The notes: generated from the sequence alone by a model not told the origin. A DNA stretch of 34,840 nucleotides from Bacteroidales bacterium (GCA_016293065.1 JAEDEY010000014.1:1-34840); one strand, 5' to 3'. Shown: positions 25,940-33,450, counted from the stretch's first letter. Numbers and translations: made by a program.

Positions 25940-26785
25940 CTAAAATTGCATGACTGTTACCGGATCAATCGGCTTGCCCTTATGCCAGATGCGGATTGAG
26001 ACCCATCGGTCGTCAGCATCTTTTTCGGCTCCTGCATGACCAATCACAGCACCGGCCTTGAGCTGACTACCTTCATATATCATTGATGATGAAAGATGAG
26101 AGACAATCACCACATAATCGTTGGCACACTGCAAGACAATAGCATATCCCTGTCCAAGGATGAATTGCTCCTGTATCACAGTGCCTTCGAGTGGCGCCAT
26201 TATTGGAGACTCTTTCCTCAACTTGACACGCACTCCCAAAAGAGGATCTACCTCATCGGCATCCTCTGGCACAAAGACTTCTCCCTTGACCATCGAAAGA
26301 AAGCTGACCGACGATAGCTGACGGTCTGCATCCAGAGCATTGAGTCCAAATCGTTCCTGCTGCTCATACTTTTCATTAAAAGCAACCTCCAATTCGCTTG
26401 CCGCCTTGATGGAGTCGTTGAATCGGACAATCGTCGAATCGAATGTCTGTATGCTGTCGGTACTGACCTGTCTGTCAAGCAGTATCGTCTTTAGGTTCTC
26501 AATATAGAGGTTTCGCAACTCACTCTGTCGAGCAATGCTATCGACACGCAAGGCACTCTCAACCACAAACGCACGATTGCGCATGTCGAGATAACCAGGG
26601 AGATACTGACGAAGAGGAGTCGAGGTCATGACGACAAGGGCAAGCAGTGCGATTGCCATTGCCAACAGAACCCCCACTATTACAGTGAGCCACACAGGCA
26701 TCGAGAATGAGAAAACCACACGGTCGTGTCTCTCACTCAACAACTGTAGCCTATATCGCCATTTTGCTTCTTTATTATCTGCCAT
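25940..26785 (-). CDS. M23 (LytM)-like envelope protein, probably inactive, 281 aa
   Basis: One N-terminal transmembrane helix (about 30-54) is followed by a coiled-coil-like periplasmic stretch (about 65-150) and a C-terminal LytM-like beta domain recognisable from PLEGTVIQEQFILGQGYAIVLQC, IVSHLSSSMIYEGSQLKAGAVIGHAG and RIWHKGKPIDPVTVM. Active M23 peptidases need an HxxxD pair and an HxH motif as zinc ligands. Here the first is absent and the expected HLHFE position reads SIRIWH, so catalysis is unlikely. Such degenerate LytM proteins can activate amidases (EnvC, NlpD), so a regulatory role in peptidoglycan cleavage is an inference. It is the first gene of the dxr-rseP-rlmI-folA unit. Confidence 0.85.
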   Translation of the reverse strand: MADNKEAKWRYRLQLLSERHDRVVFSFSMPVWLTVIVGVLLAMAIALLALVVMTSTPLRQYLPGYLDMRNRAFVVESALRVDSIARQSELRNLYIENLKTILLDRQVSTDSIQTFDSTIVRFNDSIKAASELEVAFNEKYEQQERFGLNALDADRQLSSVSFLSMVKGEVFVPEDADEVDPLLGVRVKLRKESPIMAPLEGTVIQEQFILGQGYAIVLQCANDYVVIVSHLSSSMIYEGSQLKAGAVIGHAGAEKDADDRWVSIRIWHKGKPIDPVTVMQF

Positions 26786-26804
26786 AGATTCAATATATCA
26801 AGCG

Positions 26805-26812
26805 CAAAAATA
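26805..26812 (-). promoter_or_regulatory. Possible -7 element for the M23-dxr unit
   Basis: TATTTTTG on the minus strand matches the -7 consensus 20 bp before the M23 gene. The nearest TTTG upstream (26831-26828) leaves only a 15-bp spacer instead of 19-21, so the match is imperfect. Confidence 0.4.
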
Positions 26813-26883
26813 ATAAATAATTATGACAAATGATTCATTTTTCAATTATTTTGAACAACAAACACAAATTTAGCCTGTTTCTC

Positions 26884-26914
26884 TTGGTCAAATAATAAGA
26901 AATTGGCATCTTTG
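26884..26914 (+). promoter_or_regulatory. Probable ispD promoter
   Basis: CTTG ending at 26886 is followed after 20 bp by CATCTTTG at 26907-26914, one mismatch from the -7 consensus. The -7 box lies inside a small inverted repeat (TTGGCA at 26903-26908 with TGCCAA at 26913-26918). Confidence 0.55.
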
Positions 26915-26938
26915 CCAATAAAAAAACACAAAGACAAC

Positions 26939-27625
26939 ATGATTATTGCAGTATTATTGGCAGGGGGAAGCGGACGTCGAATGGGAGGTCCAGAACCCAA
27001 ACAGTTTATCGAGATAGCAGGCCGAACCATACTCGAACACAGCATCAGGGCTTTTCATCAGCACGAGGGAATAGAAAGGATTGTCATCGTGTCTCATGCC
27101 GACTATATCGACCGAGTGAAGGAGATAGCACGTCCCTACACTAAAGTGACCGACGTAGTGGCTGGCGGAAAAGAACGCTACGACTCGACTCTCAATGCTC
27201 TAAAGACTGCATCGGCAGGCGACAAGCTCCTGATTCACGACTCTGTGCGTCCGCTTGTTTCACAGCGCATCATAACCGACTGTCTCGCTGCTCTCGATAA
27301 CTACAATGCTGTCGATGTGGCCATCCCTTGCACCGACACCATCATCGAAGTCAATAACGAGGGGCACATCTGCCGTATTCCTATGCGCTCCACTCTGCGC
27401 AATGTCCAGACTCCGCAATGCTTTGCCTATGAGACTATTTTGCGGGCTTACGAAATCGGACTCAACGACCCTGGATTCGTCACGACCGACGACTGCGGAG
27501 TGGTGCATCGATACCTGCCCGACGAGCCAATTTTTGTGGTTCAAGGCGACACTACCAACATCAAGATCACCTATCCTGCCGACCTTATTCTGGCAAACAG
27601 TATTTTGGGCGAGCAAAAGCAATAG
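26939..27625 (+). CDS. ispD: 2-C-methyl-D-erythritol 4-phosphate cytidylyltransferase, 228 aa
   Basis: IspD transfers CMP to MEP, the step after Dxr in the MEP pathway. The CTP-binding loop is LLAGGSGRRMGGPEPKQFIEIAGRTILEHSI, with Lys in PKQF. The second family signature is ILIHDSVRPLVS-like (LLIHDSVRPLVSQ), followed by AIPCTDTIIEV, RNVQTPQCFAYE and VTTDDCGVVHR. Length matches stand-alone IspD, with no fused IspF domain. The frame is open from 26903, but the ATG at 26939 gives the normal family start (MIIAVLLAGG). It is divergent from the M23-dxr unit. Confidence 0.95.
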   Translation: MIIAVLLAGGSGRRMGGPEPKQFIEIAGRTILEHSIRAFHQHEGIERIVIVSHADYIDRVKEIARPYTKVTDVVAGGKERYDSTLNALKTASAGDKLLIHDSVRPLVSQRIITDCLAALDNYNAVDVAIPCTDTIIEVNNEGHICRIPMRSTLRNVQTPQCFAYETILRAYEIGLNDPGFVTTDDCGVVHRYLPDEPIFVVQGDTTNIKITYPADLILANSILGEQKQ

Positions 27626-27706
27626 AATGAGAGTGACTGCAGGACCAATGGTTGCGCTATTGCATCGCTATTTATAGGTATTTTTGCAAATCGTCAATGC
27701 AATAAT

Positions 27707-27737
27707 TTGCAATTATAAAGTATTATTGCTATCTTTG
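27707..27737 (+). promoter_or_regulatory. Bacteroidetes-type promoter for the Rid/chorismatase-like gene
   Basis: TTTG at 27707-27710 is followed after 19 bp by TATCTTTG at 27730-27737, both exact. An imperfect palindrome (27703-27717, ATAATT-TGC-AATTAT) overlaps the -33 element. The leader would be about 15 nt. Confidence 0.8.
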
Positions 27738-27758
27738 CGCACAAATTTCCAAACAGAC

Positions 27759-28895
27759 ATGAACATTTCTTATCCACAATATAATGTATACGCTGAAATA
27801 AGCGAATTTCGACCAGATGGCAAGACTGCTGAAATATATGCTTTGTTTCATGTGGAAGCGGCTGAAGGCGAGCTTTTTGAATCTCAGGTCGAAAAGATCG
27901 ACAAGGCAAAGCGATTGTTTGCTGACAGCCTCGGCGACAAGGTGTCGATCGTCTTCGAGCGTTATCTCCTGAGCGACATTGCCAACCAGGTGAAGGCTAC
28001 CGAGAAGTATGCCAATGCCGTCACGGCTGTCTCTCACATCAAACAGGAACCCCTCGACGGCAGCAAGGTTGCTCTGCTCACATATTTCACTATCGGCACA
28101 TCGGTTAAGAGAGAGGGCAACACGACTATTGTTGAAAGCAACGGCTACACTCATCTCTGGACCACCGACATGATGACCGAGGAAGGTGACAGCTACCTGC
28201 AGACACACAAGCTTCTGTTTGAATACGAGGATATTCTCAAGCAACACGATGCCAATCTTGCAGGCAACTGCATCCGCACATGGTTCTTCGTGCGCGATGT
28301 CGATAGCAACTATGCAGGTCTCGTCAAGGGGCGCAAGGAGCATTTCGACCACATCGGACTGACTCCACAGACTCATTATATCTCTAGCACAGGTATCGAC
28401 GGATCGCCAGCCAAGGGTCAGGCGAAGGTGCAGTTTGAGGCTGTGACCGTCAAAGGGCTGAAAGACGAACAGATCAAGTATCTTCAGGCTCTCTCCCACC
28501 TCAATCCGACCTACGAGTATGGCGTGACTTTCGAACGAGGCACAAAAGTGACTTATGGCGACCGTGCACATGTCTGGATCAGCGGCACGGCAAGCATCGA
28601 CAACAAAGGGCAGATCCTGCACGAGGGCAATGTCACCAAGCAGGCTCTCCGAATGTGGGAGAATGTCGAGATGCTTCTGAAAGAGGGCAATGCCACATTC
28701 GACGACGTCGCATATATGATTGTATATCTGCGCGATGTTGCCGACTATGCCACTGTCAAGTCTCTCTACAACAAGCGTTTCCCCAATAAGCCGAAAGTCT
28801 TCGTCCATGCTCCCGTATGCCGTCCAGGATGGCTCATCGAGATGGAATGTGTGGCAATAGTGCCTGCCGGAGATTCTCGATTCCCTAACTTTTAA
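27759..28895 (+). CDS. Two-domain Rid-superfamily / chorismatase-like protein, 378 aa
   Basis: The C-terminal third is a RidA-like domain (HVWISGTASIDNKGQILHEGNV, MWENVEMLLKEGNATFDDVAYMIVYLRDV, VHAPVCRPGWLIEMECVAIVP). The N-terminal part (about 1-230; VFERYLLSDIANQVKA, TWFFVRDVDSNYAGLVKGRKEHF) is not RidA-like by simple inspection. The combined size and the GTASI and HVW motifs resemble the chorismatase family (FkbO, Hyg5, XanB2), which cleave chorismate to hydroxybenzoates or dihydrodihydroxybenzoate. That assignment is from memory of the family and should be treated as a hypothesis. The alternative is a two-domain Rid protein of unknown substrate. The ATG at 27759 is preferred over an earlier in-frame start because it follows the promoter by a normal distance. 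A NUDIX gene follows 14 bp later. Confidence 0.75.
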   Translation: MNISYPQYNVYAEISEFRPDGKTAEIYALFHVEAAEGELFESQVEKIDKAKRLFADSLGDKVSIVFERYLLSDIANQVKATEKYANAVTAVSHIKQEPLDGSKVALLTYFTIGTSVKREGNTTIVESNGYTHLWTTDMMTEEGDSYLQTHKLLFEYEDILKQHDANLAGNCIRTWFFVRDVDSNYAGLVKGRKEHFDHIGLTPQTHYISSTGIDGSPAKGQAKVQFEAVTVKGLKDEQIKYLQALSHLNPTYEYGVTFERGTKVTYGDRAHVWISGTASIDNKGQILHEGNVTKQALRMWENVEMLLKEGNATFDDVAYMIVYLRDVADYATVKSLYNKRFPNKPKVFVHAPVCRPGWLIEMECVAIVPAGDSRFPNF

Positions 28896-28909
28896 TCATC
28901 TATTGTTCT

Positions 28910-29452
28910 TTGGAAACCACCAACCCACTATACCGTTTTCTTTTCTGTCCTCTTTGTGGATCTCACAATTTCGAGGAACACTCGTGGAACGCACGCCGCT
29001 GCAAGGACTGCGGGTTCACGCTCTATACTAACCCCCGAGGAGCGACTGTGGCTGTCATCGTCAATGAGAAGGACGAGCTTCTGGTAGGAACACGTGTCAA
29101 TGAGCCAGCCAAAGGCACTTACGACCTTGTGGGAGGATTCATGGACCTCGGTGAGACAGCCGAACAAGCCATGATACGCGAGATCGAGGAAGAGTCGGGA
29201 ATCAAGGTCTCAGAATCTCAGCTGCGATACCTGTTCTCCCAGCCCAACCAATATCCTTATTCGGGCATTGTCTGCCACACCATCGACCTGTTCTTCGAAT
29301 GTCGCATCGACAGCAGAACCCAGATCAAGAGCATGGACGACATCTCTGGGTTGCGCTGGATTCCAATACGCGAAGTCGAAGCACAGCTTTTTGGACTCGA
29401 TTCAGTGCGGACAGGCATCATGCGCTACCTTGCGGAAGAGAATATAAAATGA
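28910..29452 (+). CDS. Zinc-ribbon NUDIX hydrolase, 180 aa
   Basis: A four-cysteine zinc ribbon (CPLCG near residue 13 and CKDCG near 31) precedes a NUDIX domain with a complete box, GGFMDLGETAEQAMIREIEEESGI. The family hydrolyses nucleoside diphosphates linked to other moieties. The zinc ribbon recalls NudC, and FSQPNQYPYSG partly resembles the NudC SQPWPYP motif, but the N-terminal NudC domain is missing and the protein is shorter. Substrate unknown. The start is TTG at 28910, since no ATG exists in frame before the zinc ribbon. It is 14 bp after the Rid/chorismatase-like gene and ends before a strong terminator. Confidence 0.85.
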   Translation: METTNPLYRFLFCPLCGSHNFEEHSWNARRCKDCGFTLYTNPRGATVAVIVNEKDELLVGTRVNEPAKGTYDLVGGFMDLGETAEQAMIREIEEESGIKVSESQLRYLFSQPNQYPYSGIVCHTIDLFFECRIDSRTQIKSMDDISGLRWIPIREVEAQLFGLDSVRTGIMRYLAEENIK

Positions 29453-29474
29453 AAGATAATACACAACGACAATA

Positions 29475-29509
29475 AAAAAAAGCTTGGCCAACACGGCTAA
29501 GCTTTTTTT
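29475..29509 (+). terminator. Intrinsic terminator after the NUDIX gene
   Basis: AAAAAAAGCTTGGCC (29475-29489) pairs with GGCTAAGCTTTTTTT (29495-29509), 15 bp with one G-U, around the loop AACAC. Both strands end in a T run, so it may also stop transcripts from miaA. Confidence 0.85.
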
Positions 29510-29583
29510 GAAAATGAAAATGTATCTTTTTATTTCCTGTTTCTCTTGGTATTAGATTTAAGGCAAATAAAGAAACTACTTTT

Positions 29584-29630
29584 GTTACGTTATTTTAAGG
29601 TATTGTGTTATGGTTATGTATTTTAAGGTA
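29584..29630. repeat. Imperfect direct repeat in the NUDIX-miaA gap
   Basis: GTTACGTTATTTTAAGGTA (29584-29602) and GTTATGTATTTTAAGGTA (29613-29630) differ by one substitution and one inserted base. They share an identical 12-mer TATTTTAAGGTA with starts 28 bp apart. Confidence 0.6.
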
Positions 29631-29753
29631 CGGCAAAGTTATGGCAAAAAAAGTGAATCTGCAAGTAAAGTGCGACAAATCATAAAAAGAAGTGGTTTTT
29701 TTGACTTTTTTCAAGCAAAAACATGTTTTATAACATATTTTTTGGGACTTTAC

Positions 29754-30653
29754 TTACATTTTGCCAACAAAATCCATGATTTCTTCTGTCTGCAACGGGT
29801 GAAACCATTGGATCTCCTTATCGCGCCTGAACCATGTCATCTGTTTCTTGCTATAGATATGAGTGTTGTGACAGATGCGTTCCTGTGCTTGTCCAAGGGT
29901 ATATATGCCATCGAAATACAAGAACATCTCCTTCATCCCAACAGTATTGAGCGAATTCAGATGCCGCATCGGCAACACTCGTCGTGCCTCGGCTTCCAAT
30001 CCGTCGTCTAGCATCTGCTGCACACGCTGGTCGATGCGCTGATACAGTTCCTGCCTGTCGCGTTGCAAGCCGACTTGCACGATACGGAACGGACGTTCTT
30101 TCCTTTCGCCTGTGTGGAAAGAACTGAACGGCCTACCGGTTGAGAGACACATCTCCACTCCATGTATCACTCTCTGTGTGTTGCGCTTATCAACACGGGC
30201 ATAATAATCGGGGTCAAGCAGCCGCAACTGAGCCAACAATGGCTCAAGTCCATCATTATTATATTGTTCGCGCACACTCGCACGTACGTATGGATCGACA
30301 TCAGGCATATCGTCAATGCCCTTGACCACAGCATCGATATACATCATCGAGCCTCCAGTCATCACTACTGTGTCGAGTTCGGTAAAGAGGTGCTCTAACA
30401 GCACCATCGTCTCAATCTCAAACTGAGCCGCACTGAACTTTTGGTCAAGGGCATGGGTTCCGACAAAATAATGCCTCACACGCGACTGCTGCTCTGGAGT
30501 GGCAGCTGCCGTACAGATAGGAATATCGCGGTAGATCTGACGCGAGTCGGCACTTATTATCGGACTGCCGAAGCGCTCGGCAATCTGCAGCGACAGTTCT
30601 GTCTTGCCTACTCCTGTCGGCCCAAGTATAACAAGTAGAGTTTTTGTTTTCAT
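29754..30653 (-). CDS. miaA: tRNA dimethylallyltransferase MiaA, 299 aa
   Basis: MiaA transfers the dimethylallyl group of DMAPP to A37 of tRNAs reading UNN codons, giving i6A. The P-loop is GPTGVGKT at 11-18, then ISADSRQIYRDI, a catalytic aspartate/arginine region (VMTGGSMMYIDAVVKGIDDMP), and the C-terminal RRVLPMRHLNSLNTVGMKEMFLYFDG and YSKKQMTWFRRDKEIQWF. The frame is open to 30716, but the ATG at 30653 (MKTKTLLVILGPTG) is the usual start. The substrate DMAPP comes from the MEP pathway, whose dxr and ispD genes lie a few kb away. Confidence 0.95.
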   Translation of the reverse strand: MKTKTLLVILGPTGVGKTELSLQIAERFGSPIISADSRQIYRDIPICTAAATPEQQSRVRHYFVGTHALDQKFSAAQFEIETMVLLEHLFTELDTVVMTGGSMMYIDAVVKGIDDMPDVDPYVRASVREQYNNDGLEPLLAQLRLLDPDYYARVDKRNTQRVIHGVEMCLSTGRPFSSFHTGERKERPFRIVQVGLQRDRQELYQRIDQRVQQMLDDGLEAEARRVLPMRHLNSLNTVGMKEMFLYFDGIYTLGQAQERICHNTHIYSKKQMTWFRRDKEIQWFHPLQTEEIMDFVGKM

Positions 30654-30676
30654 TCCTAATTCTGATAATTTGCGTG

Positions 30677-30684
30677 CAAATATA
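30677..30684 (-). promoter_or_regulatory. Possible -7 element for miaA
   Basis: TATATTTG on the minus strand lies 23 bp before the miaA ATG. No TTTG at proper spacing was seen. It is back to back with the symporter promoter. Confidence 0.4.
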
Positions 30685-30703
30685 GTAATTATCTTCCAAA
30701 ACG

Positions 30704-30734
30704 TTGCATTTTTCATACTAAAACCCTATCTTTG
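30704..30734 (+). promoter_or_regulatory. Bacteroidetes-type promoter for the AGCS symporter
   Basis: TTG at 30704-30706 is followed after 20 bp by TATCTTTG at 30727-30734. Transcription would start near 30741, which supports the ATG at 30755 over the GTG at 30746 that would leave only about 5 nt of leader. Confidence 0.65.
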
Positions 30735-30754
30735 CCAAAAGAATTGTGTTGGTT

Positions 30755-32140
30755 ATGTACGATTTTCTTTCTTTTATCAATGGCTACCTATGGGGTTGGC
30801 CCATGATAGTGCTGCTTGTTGGCACTCATCTGTTCCTGACGATCCGTCTGAAGTTCCCTCAGCGCCACATGATTAAGGCCATTCGCATCAGCGTGCAACG
30901 CGACAAGGGTGCTGATGGCGACGTGAGTCAATTCAGCGCGTTGGCTACAGGCTTGGCTGCCACCATCGGCACAGGCAACATCATCGGTGTCGCCACCGCT
31001 GTGACCATGGGCGGTCCCGGTGCTGTCTTCTGGTGCTGGTTTACAGGTATCTTGGGCATTGCCACCAAGTATTCTGAGGGACTCTTAGCTGTCAAGTACA
31101 GAGTCAGGCTCAAGGACGGACAGATGCGAGGCGGCCCGATGTATGCCATCGAACGAGGTATGCGTTGCAAATGGCTTGCCGTGGCTTTTGCGGTCTTCAC
31201 ATTCATCGCTTCCTTCGGCATTGGCTGTGTCACACAGAGCAACGCTATCTCGGTAGCGATGTCTGAATATGGCTTCGACCCTATTGTTGTGGGCGGTCTC
31301 CTCGCCCTGATGCTTGCACTTGTGGTGATCTTCGGAGTCAAGGGTATTGCCAAGGTCTGTGAAACATTAGTGCCTTTCATGGCTTTGTTCTATATCATTG
31401 GCTGTATTGTCGTGCTATGCATCAATGCCGACTATATACTGCCGGCTCTCAAGGTCATCGTGACATCTGCCTTCTCAGAACAGGCTGCCACCGGCGGATT
31501 CGTGGGTTCGACCATCATGCTCGCCATGCGCTATGGTATTGCCCGTGGACTCTTCTCCAACGAGGCAGGACTGGGTTCGGCACCTATCGTAGCCGCTGCT
31601 GCCCGAACAAAAAATCCCGTGCGTCAGGCATTGGTAAGTTCTACCTCGGTCTTTTGGGATACCGTCATCATCTGCGCGATGACAGGTTTGGTTCTGGTAT
31701 CTACTATCCTTTCGCCAAATGGAATCGACTCTACGTCTGGAGCCGAACTGACCAAACACGCCTTCTCTCAGATTCCTTTGTCGATCGGTGGTCTCAACCT
31801 CGGGTCGGTCATGCTCTCTATCGCCATCTTCACCTTCGCTTTCAGCACCATCTTGGGTTGGAGCTATTATGGCGAGAAGGCTCTCGAATATCTCTGTGGC
31901 TCTCACTACCGTGCTGGCCGCCTGTTCTTCCGCACCCTTTTTATCTTAGTCACTTTCGGCGGAGCAGTATGGACCGTACAGGTCGTCTGGGCATTCGGTG
32001 ATTTCGCCAATGCACTCATGGCTATCCCCAACCTCATCAGTCTCATTTGCCTTAGCGGAGTATTGGTGAAAGAGACTCGCAAGTATCTTTGGGAAGGACG
32101 CCTTGACGAGGAGTGTGATGATGAAATCATTACAAAGTAA
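30755..32140 (+). CDS. Sodium:alanine symporter (AGCS family), 461 aa
   Basis: This integral inner-membrane transporter imports alanine or glycine with Na+ in the AGCS (DagA/AgcS) family. About eleven hydrophobic segments are visible. Diagnostic motifs are SALATGLAATIGTGNIIGVATAVTMGGPGAVFWCWFTGILGIATKYSEGLLAVKYR near the start, GGPMYAIERGMRC, GLFSNEAGLGSAPIVAAAARTKNPVRQALVSS, and WSYYGEKALEYLCG. Length is typical. It is a single-gene unit with its own promoter; miaA is divergent and a tRNA gene follows with its own promoter. Confidence 0.94.
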   Translation: MYDFLSFINGYLWGWPMIVLLVGTHLFLTIRLKFPQRHMIKAIRISVQRDKGADGDVSQFSALATGLAATIGTGNIIGVATAVTMGGPGAVFWCWFTGILGIATKYSEGLLAVKYRVRLKDGQMRGGPMYAIERGMRCKWLAVAFAVFTFIASFGIGCVTQSNAISVAMSEYGFDPIVVGGLLALMLALVVIFGVKGIAKVCETLVPFMALFYIIGCIVVLCINADYILPALKVIVTSAFSEQAATGGFVGSTIMLAMRYGIARGLFSNEAGLGSAPIVAAAARTKNPVRQALVSSTSVFWDTVIICAMTGLVLVSTILSPNGIDSTSGAELTKHAFSQIPLSIGGLNLGSVMLSIAIFTFAFSTILGWSYYGEKALEYLCGSHYRAGRLFFRTLFILVTFGGAVWTVQVVWAFGDFANALMAIPNLISLICLSGVLVKETRKYLWEGRLDEECDDEIITK

Positions 32141-32178
32141 GAAATATTCGGGGAAAAAGCTAATTTTTTCGACCAAAA

Positions 32179-32210
32179 TTTGGAAATATCAAAAAATAGC
32201 TTTATCTTTG
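32179..32210 (+). promoter_or_regulatory. Bacteroidetes-type promoter for tRNA-Glu
   Basis: TTTG at 32179-32182 is followed after 20 bp by TATCTTTG at 32203-32210, an exact match to the consensus. It predicts a short 5' precursor leader of about 30 nt before the tRNA. Confidence 0.85.
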
Positions 32211-32247
32211 CACCCGCAAATCGGCAAATAGAGATATTTCCGCAATT

Positions 32248-32322
32248 GGCGCTTTCATCTAGCGGTTAGGATACCGGCCTCTCACGCCGGGTACACGGGT
32301 TCGAGTCCCGTAGGCGCTACCA
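32248..32322 (+). tRNA. tRNA-Glu (anticodon CTC), CCA encoded
   Basis: A complete cloverleaf is visible: acceptor GGCGCTT with AGGCGCT, D arm ATCT...GGAT, anticodon stem CCGGC/GCCGG around loop CTCTCAC with anticodon CTC at 32281-32283, and T stem ACGGG/CCCGT with TTCGAGT. The discriminator is A and CCA is encoded. The acceptor stem includes a terminal G-U pair (1-72) and a T-G pair (6-67). CTC reads the GAG glutamate codon. Confidence 0.95.
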
Positions 32323-32324
32323 CC

Positions 32325-32355
32325 AACGTATCAAGCTTGCCTTGGTACGTTTTTT
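32325..32355 (+). terminator. Intrinsic terminator after tRNA-Glu
   Basis: AACGTATCAAG (32325-32335) pairs with CTTGGTACGTT (32341-32351) with one G-U pair across the loop CTTGC and is followed by a T run to 32355. It begins 3 bp after the encoded CCA. Confidence 0.85.
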
Positions 32356-32383
32356 GTTAATTTCCACAAACTCCATTAAAAAT

Positions 32384-33445
32384 ATGTCTATACAGGAAAA
32401 CATTTCAAGAATATTCTCTCCAGAACTATTAGGTCAAGTAAAGGAGTTCATTGATTCTCACAACTGTTTTGTCGTAACTACCCACATGTCTCCCGATGGC
32501 GATGCTGTTGGTTCGACTGTAGCTATGTGTCGCTATCTTCGTTCTAAGGGTAAACAGGCGACCCTTGTCTTCAACGACCGACCAGGATACAACCTCAGTT
32601 TCATCAAAGGCATCGATGACTGTCTTGTGTTTGAGCGGAACAATCAGGAACCCGAAAAATGTCAGCACGATGCTGCTGTCAATGCCATCAGCGAGGCAGA
32701 AGCCATCGTGTGTCTCGACTACAATGCCCTCTATCGTCTGGGCGACCTTGCCGACGAGATTCGCAAGAGTCAGGCTCCACGTCTCCTCATCGACCATCAC
32801 CTCGACCCTGTAGTCGAAGAGTTCTCGGTCGTTGTCTCTGAGCCATCGCTCAGTGCTGCTTGCGAGGTGGAATATCGCCTCATACTCGAACTTGGCGACG
32901 ACAACCTCGTGACACGCGAGATTGCAGAACCTCTCTATTGTGGCATGATGACCGACACTGGCCAGTTTGTCTTCAACTCTGAGCGCAAGGATGTCTATCT
33001 CATCGTGGCACGTCTGCTTGAGACGGGCTTTGCGAAAGAGGAGCTGCACCGCCAGTTCGCGCTCGAACTTGAACGTCGTGTCCGTCTGAAGGGCTATTGC
33101 CTCTATCACAAGATGGTAATCATACCAGAACATCAGGCCGCATTCATAAGCCTCTCCAAGCCTGAGCTCAAGCGATTCAACCATCAGAAGGGCGACTCTG
33201 AAGGCTTTGTCAATGCACCTCTCGACATCAAGGGTATCAAGGTTGTAGCCTTCTTCCGCGAAGAGAAGAACTTCATCAAGGTGTCGTTGCGTTCGAAAGG
33301 CGACTATCCCGTCAACATCATTGCCGAGAAGTTCTTCAACGGTGGCGGACACAAGAACGCCAGCGGTGGCGAGTTCCAGGGCAGCCTTCAGAAAGCAGAA
33401 CAACTCTTCGTCAAGGCTCTTCCTTTGTTCGACAAATACCTATAA
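32384..33445 (+). CDS. DHH/DHHA1 phosphoesterase, NrnA-like, 353 aa
   Basis: This is a bifunctional oligoribonuclease/pAp phosphatase-type protein of the DHH family. Such enzymes degrade very short RNA or remove 3' phosphates from pAp and work with Mn2+. The motifs are VVTTHMSPDGDAVGS (DxD), CLDYN, LIDHHLDP (the DHH signature), the MMTDTGQF segment, and the DHHA1 signature GGGHKNASGG near the C-terminus. Length is normal for NrnA. The frame is open from 32342, but the ATG at 32384 follows the tRNA terminator and gives the usual short N-terminus. A dedicated promoter is not obvious. It converges on the kinase gene with a 5-bp gap. Confidence 0.9.
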   Translation: MSIQENISRIFSPELLGQVKEFIDSHNCFVVTTHMSPDGDAVGSTVAMCRYLRSKGKQATLVFNDRPGYNLSFIKGIDDCLVFERNNQEPEKCQHDAAVNAISEAEAIVCLDYNALYRLGDLADEIRKSQAPRLLIDHHLDPVVEEFSVVVSEPSLSAACEVEYRLILELGDDNLVTREIAEPLYCGMMTDTGQFVFNSERKDVYLIVARLLETGFAKEELHRQFALELERRVRLKGYCLYHKMVIIPEHQAAFISLSKPELKRFNHQKGDSEGFVNAPLDIKGIKVVAFFREEKNFIKVSLRSKGDYPVNIIAEKFFNGGGHKNASGGEFQGSLQKAEQLFVKALPLFDKYL

Positions 33446-33450
33446 CTTTA

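Larger units (their letters stand above)
29453..29753. other. Intergenic region between NUDIX and miaA genes
   Basis: This 301-bp AT-rich gap between convergent genes contains a strong terminator (29475-29509) and a pair of imperfect direct repeats (29584-29602 and 29613-29630). No gene is credible here. Confidence 0.7.

Noticed and set aside
27729..28808. 359-codon antisense ORF over the Rid/chorismatase-like gene; similar ones at 32429-33403, 23311-24282 and 7738-8643
   Set aside because: Each lies opposite a gene with clear family motifs. C-ending codon bias on the coding strand lowers stop frequency on the opposite strand, producing such shadows.
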